A stretch of 64,000 nucleotides of DNA, from NCBI RefSeq assembly GCF_025567125.1, contig NZ_JAOQJI010000005.1, forward strand, positions 1 through 64,000. Direction: 5' to 3'. Position 1 is the first letter of the stretch. The number at the start of each line of letters is the position of its first letter. This DNA is from Phocaeicola fibrisolvens. Its GTDB lineage: Bacteria > Bacteroidota > Bacteroidia > Bacteroidales > Bacteroidaceae. The translations under genes and the position numbers were made by a program. The notes beneath the pieces are model-generated. The model made no database searches. It was not told the origin of the DNA and was given only the letters and a program-made list of their open reading frames with translations. Below are positions 17,362-26,947 of this stretch, piece after piece.

Positions 17362-18708
17362 ATGAAAAATCAATTGCTTGCAGCGTTGCTTTTGTTCGGA
17401 TTTTTGGGGACTCCAGTTTGGGGACAGACACCGGAGAAGGAACAGGTCGATGCGCAGAAGGAAAAAAGGATGGAGTGGTTTGCAAATGCCAAGTTGGGCA
17501 TTTTTATTCATTGGGGTATTTATTCGGTGAAAGGGGTATCCGAGAGCTGGTCTTTTTTCAATAAATATCTGCCTTATGAAGAATATATGAGTCAGAAAGA
17601 TGGTTTCACTGCCTCAAAATATAATCCGAAGGCTTGGGTGAATTTGATAAAAGAAAGTGGGGCACGTTATACCGTTATTACGACCAAGCATCATGATGGT
17701 ATGGCCTTGTGGGATACTAAAGCCGGAGAGTTGAGTACGGTGAAATGTACACCGGCAAAACGAGATTTAATCAGTCCTTTTGTCAAAGAAGTCCGTAAGC
17801 AAGGGTTGAAACTGGGATTCTATTATTCATTGTTGGACTGGTCGCATCCGGATTATCCAAATATGACACGTACTGATGTGCGTTATACGAATGATTCTGT
17901 ACGTTGGAAACGTTTTGTGGAATTTAATATGGCACAGCTGTCGGAATTGAACAAAACATGGAAGCCGGATTTGTATTGGTTTGATGGTGACTGGGAACAA
18001 ACGGCTGAGGCTTGGAATTCAAAGGGCATTGTAGATTTGTTGCGTTCGGATAATAAGAATGTGATTATCAATTCCCGTATCCAAGGTTATGGAGATTATG
18101 CGACTCCTGAACAGGGTGTTCCTATTGTGCGTCCTCAGGATAAATACTGGGAGTTGTGTATGACGATGAATGACTCGTGGGGATATCAGCATACGGATAC
18201 CAATTATAAATCTCCTTTTATTTTGTTGCGTACGTTTGTCGACTGCCTGAGTATGGGAGGAAATTTGTTGCTGGACATCGGTCCGAAGGAAGATGGAACC
18301 ATTCCTGAAGAGCAAGTGGCTATCTTGAAGGAATTTGGGCGTTGGACCAAGAAACACAAAGAAGCTATTTATGACACTCGTGCGGGTATCCCGACGGAAC
18401 ATTTTCAAGGATATACCACTTTGAATAAGGGGGGAGATATTCTGTATCTGTATTTACCTTACAAGCCTAACGGCCCGATTGAAGTGAAGGGATTGATGAA
18501 CAAGGTGAACCGAGTGTGGGTAGTAGGCAACGGAGCCATGTTATCTTATAAGGTTTACAACAAAAACTATTGGAGTGAGGTTCCTGGTAATCTTTATATT
18601 GATGTGCCTGATCGTGTGCTGGATCCGCAGATAACCGTTGTGGCCGTACTGTTGGATGGACCGGTTAAATTGTATCGGGGAGCAGGGCAGGTAATTGAAA
18701 GTAATTAA
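17362..18708 (+). CDS. Secreted alpha-L-fucosidase, GH29
   Basis: This 448-residue glycoside hydrolase has a signal peptide (LLAALLLFGFLGTPVWG). GH29 features are WFANAKLGIFIHWGIYSV, the KHHDG segment at His110-His111, and the likely nucleophile Asp208 in LYWFDGDWE. It should release L-fucose from glycans in the periplasm or outside the cell. It starts an operon with a GHL-type barrel protein and a PNGase F-type amidase, which suggests core fucose of N-glycans as substrate. The linkage preference (alpha-1,3 or alpha-1,6) cannot be read from the sequence. A palindrome covers the promoter. Confidence 0.92.
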   Translation: MKNQLLAALLLFGFLGTPVWGQTPEKEQVDAQKEKRMEWFANAKLGIFIHWGIYSVKGVSESWSFFNKYLPYEEYMSQKDGFTASKYNPKAWVNLIKESGARYTVITTKHHDGMALWDTKAGELSTVKCTPAKRDLISPFVKEVRKQGLKLGFYYSLLDWSHPDYPNMTRTDVRYTNDSVRWKRFVEFNMAQLSELNKTWKPDLYWFDGDWEQTAEAWNSKGIVDLLRSDNKNVIINSRIQGYGDYATPEQGVPIVRPQDKYWELCMTMNDSWGYQHTDTNYKSPFILLRTFVDCLSMGGNLLLDIGPKEDGTIPEEQVAILKEFGRWTKKHKEAIYDTRAGIPTEHFQGYTTLNKGGDILYLYLPYKPNGPIEVKGLMNKVNRVWVVGNGAMLSYKVYNKNYWSEVPGNLYIDVPDRVLDPQITVVAVLLDGPVKLYRGAGQVIESN

Positions 18709-18721
18709 TAAAAACAGGAAC

Positions 18722-20770
18722 ATGAGGAAACAAGTAATAGGTAGTTTGTTTGCATTGTTAGTAGTGGGACAGCTTTGGGCGCAGAATTTATATACAAGAT
18801 ACGAGCGTATGCTTACGTTGCCCGAAGGTTATGTCTGCTATCGTACAAATGGAAAAATAAAAATTGATGGGAAGCTGGATGAGGCAGACTGGCAGAAGGC
18901 TCAGCCTACTTCTTCTTTTGTAGATATTAGTGGAAAGGGATTTGCTAAGCCTTGTTATGATACATCGGCTAAAATGTTGTGGGATGATTACTATCTTTAT
19001 GTGGCTGCCACTTTGCAGGAAGAAGATATTAAGGCAAAGCTGAGTCTGCGGGATACGATTATTTATTATGATAATGATTTTGAGGTATTTTTAGACCCGG
19101 ATGGCGATGGGCAGAATTACTTTGAAATAGAAACTAATGCAAAGGGAGTGATGTTCGATTTGATGTTGGATAAGCCTTACCGTTCAGGGGGTAATTTCCT
19201 GGTGCAATGGGATTGTCCGGGATTGCAACTGGCTGTACATCGTGAAGGAACTTTGAACAGGTCGGACGATAAAGACAAACAATGGACGGTAGAAATGGCT
19301 ATACCTCATAAGGCGTTGACGGTAAATTTCTCCAACCCGGCTAAGGCAGGGAATTACTGGCGTATTAATTTCTCACGGGTGCAGTGGTTAAAGCCCGGAC
19401 AGCGGGAGGAAAACTGGGTATGGATGCCTACGGGACGGATTGATATGCACATGCCCGACCGATGGGGATTCTTGTATCTTTCGGATAAAGTGGTAGGAAA
19501 AGGTACAGATACATTTAAATATCCCTATAACTTAGCTGCTTATAAATTGCTGTGGGCCATGTTTTATGCGCAGCTGGATTATTATGCCAAAGAGAAGAAT
19601 TATCTGCGTGCCAAAGAGAATTTCTTTTTGACCGATGCGGAACTGCAGGATTTACCTGTGGGTTCGGAAATATCCGTAGAAGCTACCAGTCGTACATTCT
19701 GCATGTCAGTAACCGTACCGAAAGAAAAAATACGTTATGTGGTGGATCAGAACGGACGGTTTATTTGTGAGGCGATTACTCCCCGGCAGGTGAGAAACTG
19801 GGTCTGGATGCGTATCAATAAAGAAAAAGGGGATGAGTTTTATAAAAAACATTTTGCCTTGATGAAAGAATGCGGTATTAGTGGAGTCATGTTTGAAGGA
19901 TATGACGAGAATACATATCGGGTGTGTAAAGATGCGGGGCTGGAGGCTCATTATTGGAAGTGGACGATGAACCGTAAGGAGGTCCTTGAAACACATCCCG
20001 ACTGGTTTGCCGTAAACCGCAAGGGAGAGTCTTGCTACGATAAACCGGCTTATGTGGATTATTATCGTTTCTTGTGTCCGAATCATGAAGGTGTGGCTGA
20101 ATATCTGGCTGCCGATTATTTGAAAGAAGCGAATCTGCCTTATGTGGATGGAGTACATTTGGATTATGTTCGTTTTCCGGATGTGGTGCTTCCGGTTAGT
20201 TTATGGAAGAATTATGGCATTGAGCAGACAGCGGAATTGCCGGAATACGATTATTGTTATTGTGAGGTGTGTCGGAGAATGTTTAAGGAACAGTCCGGGA
20301 AGGATCCGTTGGAATTGAAATATCCGATGGAAGACCAGTCGTGGATAAACTTCCGCTTGGATGCCATTACGCGTGTGGTGGATAAGATTACGCGGACTCT
20401 CAAGGCAGAAGGGAAGCAAATCTCTGCAGCTGTATTCCCCGGTCCGTCGATGGCTCGTAAGATGGTGCGTCAGGATTGGGGAGAATGGTCACTCGATGCA
20501 TATTTCCCGATGATTTACAATGGCTTTTATTATGAAGGGCCGGAATGGATTGGGCGTTCGGTCAAGGAAAGTGTTCAGACTGTTCATGGAAAAGCAAAGA
20601 TTTATGCGGGGCTGATGTTCCCGGATATTAAAAATACATTCGAGCAGGCGTTGGAGGAAGCTTTTAACAACGGTGCTTCTGGCGTTTCTTTCTTTGATGG
20701 TCCGGACGAGGAATACCTTCGTAAATTTAAAGCCTATTTGGACAAGAGAGGTTTTGAAGTTGTAAAATAA
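18722..20770 (+). CDS. Secreted CBM9-like and glycoside-hydrolase-like barrel protein
   Basis: This 682-residue secreted protein starts with a signal peptide (IGSLFALLVVGQLWAQ). Residues about 40-245 resemble a family 9 carbohydrate-binding/DOMON-like beta-sandwich (GKIKIDGKLDEADWQKAQ; DNDFEVFLDPDGDGQNYFE). Residues about 350-680 look like a GHL-type TIM barrel, with VDGVHLDYVRFP carrying the expected Asp and a later SAAVFPGPS strand. A CxxC pair sits in YCYCEVCRRMF. The reaction is unknown; a glycosidase acting on the same glycans as its neighbours is likely. The start at 18722 lies 13 bases after the fucosidase stop. Confidence 0.75.
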   Translation: MRKQVIGSLFALLVVGQLWAQNLYTRYERMLTLPEGYVCYRTNGKIKIDGKLDEADWQKAQPTSSFVDISGKGFAKPCYDTSAKMLWDDYYLYVAATLQEEDIKAKLSLRDTIIYYDNDFEVFLDPDGDGQNYFEIETNAKGVMFDLMLDKPYRSGGNFLVQWDCPGLQLAVHREGTLNRSDDKDKQWTVEMAIPHKALTVNFSNPAKAGNYWRINFSRVQWLKPGQREENWVWMPTGRIDMHMPDRWGFLYLSDKVVGKGTDTFKYPYNLAAYKLLWAMFYAQLDYYAKEKNYLRAKENFFLTDAELQDLPVGSEISVEATSRTFCMSVTVPKEKIRYVVDQNGRFICEAITPRQVRNWVWMRINKEKGDEFYKKHFALMKECGISGVMFEGYDENTYRVCKDAGLEAHYWKWTMNRKEVLETHPDWFAVNRKGESCYDKPAYVDYYRFLCPNHEGVAEYLAADYLKEANLPYVDGVHLDYVRFPDVVLPVSLWKNYGIEQTAELPEYDYCYCEVCRRMFKEQSGKDPLELKYPMEDQSWINFRLDAITRVVDKITRTLKAEGKQISAAVFPGPSMARKMVRQDWGEWSLDAYFPMIYNGFYYEGPEWIGRSVKESVQTVHGKAKIYAGLMFPDIKNTFEQALEEAFNNGASGVSFFDGPDEEYLRKFKAYLDKRGFEVVK

Positions 20771-20784
20771 TCATTTATAAGTAT

Positions 20785-22023
20785 ATGAAGATAGTTAGTA
20801 TGTTTGTTTCCTTGTTCGTGGCCATGAATATCTATGCGGCAGGACATAAGGAACTTCCGGCCAAGGGAGATTTAAATTTGGCAGTGTTTAATAAGGAAAA
20901 TATTCGTTTCGCACCGGATGTGTATCCCAATTACGCTGAGGCTGATGCCAATGGCGTCATTCACCTGGTGAACGGGCGTATCATTTTGAAGAAGATTCAG
21001 ATACCCGATTACCAACGGGATGTAACGGTGAGTGTGAAAGTGACGGTGGCTTCAAATGGCGACCGCTGGGATAAGTCGGGTTCTTGCTTTGTGATTCCCA
21101 AACATTCGGCCATCAATCTGTTGAGTATTGCACAGGGAAAAAAGAAGTTCCCGGAAATCGACAGCCTGAAATTGGAGAAGATGGTGGGAATCGTGCCCGG
21201 AAAGGACTACTTGCCTACGATTGAACTGATGCGTTTCATGACGCCATTTGGGGTGGGATATTACAGCGAGAATGATGATTCGTTGTCCAGTAAGCGCCGT
21301 CCGGTCTATATCCCCAAATGGGAGAAATGTGTGCAATGGGAGCAGGATATCACCGATTTATATCCGGCCTTGAAAGGAGAAGCCTATGTCGGCATTTTTA
21401 TTGATACCTGGACAAAAGAAGGTTATGTGGCCAGTATGGAGCTGAAGGTAAAGGAAACGCCGGTGACTTGCGAAAAGCTGGTACGCCGTCATGTAGAACC
21501 CTTGATGAATACGGTGTATTATATCGGGCAGACGTATCCGGATATTTTTGCGCGCAAATCAGTTTCCACTGATTTCGTATTACCGGAGAATGCAAAGAAT
21601 GTACGTCTGAAATACATTGTTACCGGCCATGGAGGTCATGAAGGTGGGGATGAATTTGTACAGAAGCGAAATATTCTCTCTGTAGATGGAAAAGAGGTCT
21701 ATAATTTCATTCCTTGGCGAGATGATTGTGCTTCTTTCCGTCGTTTTAACCCCGCTACAGGAGTATGGTTGATCAAACGTTTGGCGGCTTATATTAGTGA
21801 AGACGGTTATAAGACCAAAGAAGTGGAAGAGCCCTTGGCTTCTTCCGATTTGTCTCGTTCTAACTGGTGCCCGGGTTCGGATGTGACGCCGGAGGAAATA
21901 AGCTTGAAGGATTTAAAGGCCGGCAAGCATACTTTTACGGTCCGTATTCCTGAGGCACAGCCTGCAAGCGGCAATGAATTGAATCACTGGCTGATTTCTG
22001 CTTATCTGGTGTGGGAAGAATGA
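20785..22023 (+). CDS. Secreted PNGase F-type peptide-N-glycosidase
   Basis: This 412-residue secreted protein has two PNGase F-like beta-sandwich halves. The N-terminal half contains GDRWDKSGSCF, where an Asp (93 or 96) fits the catalytic Asp of PNGase F. The C-terminal half has the diagnostic GHGGHEGGDEF (281-291), FIPWRDDCASFRR and SNWCPGSDVTPE (359-370). The enzyme would cleave the Asn-GlcNAc bond and release whole N-glycans. It follows the barrel gene by 14 bases and ends the operon at a strong terminator. It is longer than Elizabethkingia PNGase F. I recall a Bacteroides massiliensis PNGase reported for plant N-glycans; identity with this gene is unverified. Confidence 0.85.
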   Translation: MKIVSMFVSLFVAMNIYAAGHKELPAKGDLNLAVFNKENIRFAPDVYPNYAEADANGVIHLVNGRIILKKIQIPDYQRDVTVSVKVTVASNGDRWDKSGSCFVIPKHSAINLLSIAQGKKKFPEIDSLKLEKMVGIVPGKDYLPTIELMRFMTPFGVGYYSENDDSLSSKRRPVYIPKWEKCVQWEQDITDLYPALKGEAYVGIFIDTWTKEGYVASMELKVKETPVTCEKLVRRHVEPLMNTVYYIGQTYPDIFARKSVSTDFVLPENAKNVRLKYIVTGHGGHEGGDEFVQKRNILSVDGKEVYNFIPWRDDCASFRRFNPATGVWLIKRLAAYISEDGYKTKEVEEPLASSDLSRSNWCPGSDVTPEEISLKDLKAGKHTFTVRIPEAQPASGNELNHWLISAYLVWEE

Positions 22024-22117
22024 TTCTTTGAAAAGGATTGGTATATTCCCTAAAAGAATAAAGTCGCTTCTAAACAGAGTGTTACGGTAAAACTCTGAGT
22101 AGATTGAATTTAAAAAT

Positions 22118-22178
22118 AAAAATCTCCTGCTTCAGCCTTCGTTTATCTAGATTATCTGGCTAAAAGCAGGAGATTTTT
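22118..22178. terminator. Long bidirectional terminator between PNGase and S41 protease genes
   Basis: AAAAATCTCCTGCTT (22118-22132) pairs with AAGCAGGAGATTTTT (22164-22178). Inside the 31-base loop a second stem pairs CAGCC with GGCT. It resembles the terminator at 53537-53600 in sequence and layout. Confidence 0.8.
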
Positions 22179-22258
22179 ATGTAATAACTTATAGATTATA
22201 AGTAAGTTTATTCAATTTCTCTATTTGGAAACTGCCCATTTCTTTGAATCTGATGTTT

Positions 22259-23827
22259 TTATTTTTGCTCTGTTCTGATAAGTATATTGTGTGGGGCTTT
22301 TGAGGGTAATGTCAGAATGCGTTTCCCAAAAGTCACATTTTCTACCTGGGGCAGTTTACGGAACTTGGAAACCATGCTACGGCTGAGAGTGGTAGATGAC
22401 GTGCCGTCATCGTAAGTACGTCCAGCTTCGATAAGTGCCTGCTTTAACAGCGGTTCGTTCACGTCGCCTATGGCATAAGGTAGGAGCGGATTGTCTTCAA
22501 TGACAATGTCTGGAGTCAAGCCGTCGGGCATACAAGGTGTTTTCCCTTGGGCATTCTGATAAATACTTATCATGACATAAGCTCCCCAGTTGTGGAGTTC
22601 GGCCGGTGATTGCACGTAGAAGTCTTTGGCTGGGAGTAGGGCTCCCGTACAATATTTTCCATGAGATTGACTTCCGATAAGTTCTATCTGCGTGTAAGGC
22701 ATCAGTCCTCCCAAAAGAGCTTCTGAAGCGGAGGCGGATCCGGAACCAATCAGTCCGTAAATTTTTTCCAGTCCGATGTTGGCGTCCTTGGTACTCACTG
22801 TTACAGTTTGGTCTTGATCCTGATACTCAAAATCTGTGCCAAAACGGTATTCCAAATCGATGCCTTCTTGTTGGTAATATTGAGTCAAAAGCTTGTTATA
22901 AACTTCTTTCTCAAAAACTTCTTTTTGGGTTACTGCGCTTTGGGGCGCGAAAAGAGAGGCCAGCACATGTTCTGTGGTCACATATCCTCCTCCATTGTAG
23001 CGTAAGTCGAGGATGAGTTCTTTGATCTGCTCTGATTTAAACTTGCGGCTGATTTCAATGAGTTGGGGAATTGATGACAGGTCAAATCCTGTATAAGCCA
23101 GATAACCTACCTTTTTACCATTGAATTCATAGATGGAATCGCAAATCACCGGATTCTCATACATGGAAACGGCGGTAAGTGACACTTCTTTGTTTTGTTC
23201 GTGGATGTAATTGTCCGACCCCAATAATCCAAGGGTGACGGTCAGTGTACTACCATAATAGAGGTTCAGGTAATTGCTGGAATTTATGATGTTACCGTCC
23301 ATCGTGAGAAGGATATCTCCTCGTTTGAGTCCAGCTTGGGCAGCCGGAGAATCTTTGTATACATAATTGACCACTCCTATGTATCGTTCTTTTTCTTCAG
23401 AACTTGAGATATCGTATAAACTCAAGCTCCAGCCGAAGGTAGTGACCGTACCGTTTATTTCATTCTCAAAAGAAGTCATATCATCGGTAAGCATGGACCA
23501 TTTGTCGATGTATTTTTCTCCTTCGTGATATCTTATCTGGTCGAAGGTGCCGATAGGGTCATTGTTGGTTTCAATGTTCCATCGGTTCAGGTCTTCACTG
23601 ATTTCTTCGTTCCATAGGTAATAGGTCTCTAACGCGTCTTTACCAAACATATTGGCATAATACGTTTCGGTAGATATGCTTTGAGATGGGTCGTCATCTG
23701 TATCTTTGTCATTGTCGGAGGGGCCGATGGATGGGTTATTTTCTTGTGGATCTTCATCCGTGCATCCAGTAACTGCCACACTTCCTAATAGGGCAAACAA
23801 GAGTACCCACGATAGCTTTTTGCTCAT
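22259..23827 (-). CDS. S41-family (C-terminal processing) protease, lipoprotein
   Basis: This 522-residue protein has a lipoprotein signal with lipobox VTGC followed by TDEDPQENN, so it is probably anchored in the outer membrane. A PDZ domain (VYKDSPAAQAGLKRGDIL) precedes the S41 catalytic domain, where the serine is expected in GSGSASASEALLGG. The linker after the lipid Cys is rich in Asp, Ser and Pro. Substrates are unknown. It is a single gene with its own promoter and the shared terminator downstream. Confidence 0.88.
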   Translation of the reverse strand: MSKKLSWVLLFALLGSVAVTGCTDEDPQENNPSIGPSDNDKDTDDDPSQSISTETYYANMFGKDALETYYLWNEEISEDLNRWNIETNNDPIGTFDQIRYHEGEKYIDKWSMLTDDMTSFENEINGTVTTFGWSLSLYDISSSEEKERYIGVVNYVYKDSPAAQAGLKRGDILLTMDGNIINSSNYLNLYYGSTLTVTLGLLGSDNYIHEQNKEVSLTAVSMYENPVICDSIYEFNGKKVGYLAYTGFDLSSIPQLIEISRKFKSEQIKELILDLRYNGGGYVTTEHVLASLFAPQSAVTQKEVFEKEVYNKLLTQYYQQEGIDLEYRFGTDFEYQDQDQTVTVSTKDANIGLEKIYGLIGSGSASASEALLGGLMPYTQIELIGSQSHGKYCTGALLPAKDFYVQSPAELHNWGAYVMISIYQNAQGKTPCMPDGLTPDIVIEDNPLLPYAIGDVNEPLLKQALIEAGRTYDDGTSSTTLSRSMVSKFRKLPQVENVTFGKRILTLPSKAPHNILIRTEQK

Positions 23828-23866
23828 AGTTCGATATTTGAAATGGTTTGTAAGGAAATTAGGTCA

Positions 23867-23897
23867 CAAATATATGAAAAGAGCAGAAAAAGGCAAT
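23867..23897 (-). promoter_or_regulatory. Promoter of the S41 protease gene
   Basis: The minus strand reads TATATTTG (23867-23874) as a -7 box, with ATTG (23894-23897) 19 bp upstream. The start codon is 40 bases downstream. Confidence 0.55.
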
Positions 23898-23965
23898 GGA
23901 TTGTAGCTTTTTTTCGTGGAATGAAATAAAATGTGACAAATTGTCTGGTTGAGGATGTCGGATAT

Positions 23966-24017
23966 GAAAAATCCGCTCCGTATCAAGAATGTTTGGATAC
24001 ATGTGATACGAAGCGGA
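23966..24017 (-). terminator. Intrinsic terminator of the FadL-type porin gene
   Basis: On the minus strand TCCGCTTCGTATCA and TGATACGGAGCGGA form a 14-bp stem with one mismatch, followed by TTTTT. It begins 6 bases after the porin stop codon. Confidence 0.8.
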
Positions 24018-24023
24018 AGAAGT

Positions 24024-25352
24024 TTAAAATTTATAGTTCAAGCTCAGGCCGAAAACTTTGTTGGTACGGTAGTATATGTCTGTTCCACTGAGTCCGGTAC
24101 CGTTGTAGCTGGCCACTTCTTTGGTATATTTGTCATAGTGCGTCCAAAAATAAGCCACATCGATGCTCCATGCCTGTGTCAGATTTACTCTTGCTCCAAA
24201 GCCCAAGGAATACGAATCACAATAGAAGCTGGTGTCGGTCTGGAATTCATCACTGAGGCCATAATTGGTCCGTTGGTATCCCCCGCTGACGGTCAGCCGT
24301 TTGGTGATGTCCCATTCCAGGCCTGCCAGATATTCATGTGTACCGTGTTTCAGGGTCTTTTGACGGTCGTTCAGCATGCCTGCATGCTTGTCATCGAAGA
24401 AATGATATTCCACCGAAGCACGCAGGTTGGGCAGAATTTCGTATCCGGCGGCTACACTCAGGAAGGCCGGAATGTCACTTGGTGTCTGTTCACCGTCGGC
24501 GTAAGGTTTCATGATAGCTTCTGGAGTACCTGCAGGCACTTCCAGTACATTGGTTTTGTTTTCGATGTTCAGGTTTGTCTTGAATTCATATTTGGCTGCC
24601 AGGTTCCAGCGTCCCAGTTTGGCATCTATTCCGAGGATAGGAGTCAGTCCCCATCCGCTTTGGTCACAGTTCAGTTCCAGGTTAGTCAGTTGGGTGCCAC
24701 CCAGGTTTTCTTTCAGGTGCGCTTTCAGGTATCCCTCGTATCCGCTGCTTACGTAGTTCATTCGTCCACCTGCAAAAACGCTCAGCCAGTTATTGATTTT
24801 ATAGCTTAATCCCAGTTGCAGTCCGTAAATATACTGCTTGCCGTCCATGGCGGTATTGATGTCGTACATTTGCGGAGTGACTTTCCCACCCGTCTGCTGG
24901 CTGATCATTCCCATGGCCAGGGCATCAAACATGGGAAGACCGTTGCTGAACGAGGCCTTTCCTCCACCTCCCGTAATGGCGAAGCTGGCAGAAATCACCC
25001 AGTTGTCTTTTTTATAGAGTCCTTGGAAGCTGGGGATAAGAGGAGCAGAAGCTGTTCCTTTGTACTGACGGTTGGTTCCGGCACCGTCCGCTTGTTGGAA
25101 GAGTGGGAACGTAGCATTTATTTCGCGTGTCTGATAAGCACTTTGTCCGGTCAGTGACAGATAGAATCCTTCGTGAGACAGGAAGGAAAGTCCGGCGGGG
25201 TTACTGTACACACCGTCTACATCGATGGAAGCTCCTCGTGCGACCATACGGAGGAAAGCGGCGTGTTGGTTGGTATTCGTAAGATAATCTCCCGCAAAAG
25301 CCGGAGAGGAAAGACACAGTGTCGCTGCACTGAGAAAAAGAATTTTCTTCAT
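24024..25352 (-). CDS. OmpP1/FadL/TodX-family outer-membrane porin
   Basis: This 442-residue outer-membrane beta-barrel transports hydrophobic compounds in its family. A signal peptide (LFLSAATLCLSSPAFA) precedes the FadL-like N-terminus with GASIDVDGVYSNPAGLSFL, a hallmark NPAGL motif. The C-terminus ends in an aromatic residue (LSLNYKF), as expected for barrel insertion. The frame is open further upstream, but the ATG at 25352 directly precedes the signal peptide and lies 35 bases after a -7 box. The substrate is unknown. Confidence 0.9.
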   Translation of the reverse strand: MKKILFLSAATLCLSSPAFAGDYLTNTNQHAAFLRMVARGASIDVDGVYSNPAGLSFLSHEGFYLSLTGQSAYQTREINATFPLFQQADGAGTNRQYKGTASAPLIPSFQGLYKKDNWVISASFAITGGGGKASFSNGLPMFDALAMGMISQQTGGKVTPQMYDINTAMDGKQYIYGLQLGLSYKINNWLSVFAGGRMNYVSSGYEGYLKAHLKENLGGTQLTNLELNCDQSGWGLTPILGIDAKLGRWNLAAKYEFKTNLNIENKTNVLEVPAGTPEAIMKPYADGEQTPSDIPAFLSVAAGYEILPNLRASVEYHFFDDKHAGMLNDRQKTLKHGTHEYLAGLEWDITKRLTVSGGYQRTNYGLSDEFQTDTSFYCDSYSLGFGARVNLTQAWSIDVAYFWTHYDKYTKEVASYNGTGLSGTDIYYRTNKVFGLSLNYKF

Positions 25353-25386
25353 TCGTTTTAATAGGTTGTTTGTTAGAAATAGGCCG

Positions 25387-25418
25387 CAAAAGTAATTTAA
25401 AATTGCGCAAGAACCAAC
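25387..25418 (-). promoter_or_regulatory. Promoter of the FadL-type porin gene
   Basis: The minus strand reads TACTTTTG (25387-25394), with GTTG (25415-25418) 20 bp upstream in the -33 position. Confidence 0.55.
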
Positions 25419-25511
25419 GAAATGTGCAAAATTTATTTTAAATGAAATTGTTTTATTTGAAACGAATGGGGCGATTTCAGGTCTTTTCCTTCCCATCTTG
25501 TGCGAAATGTG

Positions 25512-25519
25512 TATCTTTG
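25512..25519 (+). promoter_or_regulatory. -7 box of the MATE transporter gene
   Basis: TATCTTTG matches TAnnTTTG and lies 39 bases before the start at 25559. No convincing -33 box was seen. Confidence 0.45.
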
Positions 25520-25558
25520 CAAAAGTATGCGGTTTTTACTCAATTTATTTCCTGACGT

Positions 25559-26881
25559 ATGTACACCAATAAAGAAATCTGGCATGTGACCTATCCGATT
25601 TTTCTGGGCTTGCTGGCTCAGAATGTGATTAACGTGACCGATACGGCCTTCTTAGGACGTGTGGGCGAGGTCGCATTGGGGGCATCAGCCATGGGAGGAT
25701 TGTTGTATATCTGTGTGTACACTATTGCTTTTGGATTCAGCGTCGGTTCACAGATTCTAATAGCCCGACGTAACGGTGAGGGCAATTACCGGGCCGTGGG
25801 ACCGGTCATGTGGCAAGGCACGGCTTTCAGCTTCGTAATGGCTGTCTGCCTGTTGGCACTGATGTATTTTTCTGCCGGACTGTTGATTCGCCTGCTGATT
25901 GCTTCCGATTCCATTTATGAAGCCACGTATGAATTCTTTGTCTGGCGTATTTGGGGATTCCTGTTTGCCTTTGTGAATGTCATGTTCCGGGGATTGTATA
26001 TCGGCATTACCCGTACCAAGGTACTGACCTTGAATGCGGTGGTCATGGCACTGGTGAATGTGGTGTTGGACTACGGATTGGTCTTTGGAGAATTGGGCTT
26101 GCCGGAGATGGGGGTACGGGGAGCCGCCTTGGCCTCTGTCATTGCAGAAGCTTCTTCGTTGGTATTTTTCCTGTTATATACCTATTATAAAGTAGATTTG
26201 AAGAAATACGGATTGAACCGTTTCGGACAATTCGACATGGCGATGGTGATGCGTATCTTGCGTATCTCCTGCTTCACGATGGTGCAGTATTTTCTGGCCA
26301 TGGCCATCTGGTTTGTCTTTTTCATGGCACTGGAACGTTTGGGACAGCGGCAGCTGGCAATCGCCAACATTGTGCGTAGTGTGTACGTGGTGTTGCTGAT
26401 ACCCGTACAGGCGCTGTCCACCTCAGCCAACACGCTGGTCAGCAATCTGATTGGGGCAGGAGGAGTAGCAGGCGTATTGACGTTGCTGCATAAGATTGCC
26501 CGCATGTCTTTTTTGATTATGGTGGTGTGTGTGGCACTTTGTGTCGCTTTTCCTGAAAGTATCTTGTCGGTTTATACCAATGAAGAAGCCTTGTGGCACG
26601 AGTCTGTATCGGCCTTGTATGTGGTGTGTGGAGCCATGTTGATTTCCTCACTGGCCAATGTGTACTTCAATGGCATATCCGGTACGGGAAACACGCAGGC
26701 TGCCTTGGTGCTTGAAGTATGTGTGCAAGTGTTCTATGCCCTTTATGTGGTAGGAGTAGGTATGATTCTCCAGGCACCGGTGGATATTTGCTTCACTACC
26801 GAGGTCATTTACTATATATTGATGCTGACTTTCAGCCTCATTTATCTGAAAAAAGCAAAATGGCAGAATAAAAAGATTTGA
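25559..26881 (+). CDS. MATE-family efflux transporter
   Basis: This 440-residue inner-membrane protein has about twelve hydrophobic helices in two homologous halves. It carries typical MATE signatures such as LLAQNVINVTDTAFLGRVGE near the N-terminus and ALGASAMGG. Family members export cationic drugs or metabolites with Na+ or H+ antiport. It is a single gene; ffh follows on the same strand with its own promoter, and a -33 box for ffh lies at the very end of this gene. Confidence 0.92.
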   Translation: MYTNKEIWHVTYPIFLGLLAQNVINVTDTAFLGRVGEVALGASAMGGLLYICVYTIAFGFSVGSQILIARRNGEGNYRAVGPVMWQGTAFSFVMAVCLLALMYFSAGLLIRLLIASDSIYEATYEFFVWRIWGFLFAFVNVMFRGLYIGITRTKVLTLNAVVMALVNVVLDYGLVFGELGLPEMGVRGAALASVIAEASSLVFFLLYTYYKVDLKKYGLNRFGQFDMAMVMRILRISCFTMVQYFLAMAIWFVFFMALERLGQRQLAIANIVRSVYVVLLIPVQALSTSANTLVSNLIGAGGVAGVLTLLHKIARMSFLIMVVCVALCVAFPESILSVYTNEEALWHESVSALYVVCGAMLISSLANVYFNGISGTGNTQAALVLEVCVQVFYALYVVGVGMILQAPVDICFTTEVIYYILMLTFSLIYLKKAKWQNKKI

Positions 26882-26906
26882 GCATACTGATTTTTTTGTA
26901 ATTTTG
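26877..26906 (+). promoter_or_regulatory. Promoter of ffh
   Basis: TTTG (26877-26880) overlaps the MATE stop codon, with TAATTTTG (26899-26906) 18 bp downstream as the -7 box. The ffh start is 41 bases later. Confidence 0.55.
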
Positions 26907-26947
26907 CACGCTGGAAAATTTTGATAATAAATAAAAAAGCAACATAT

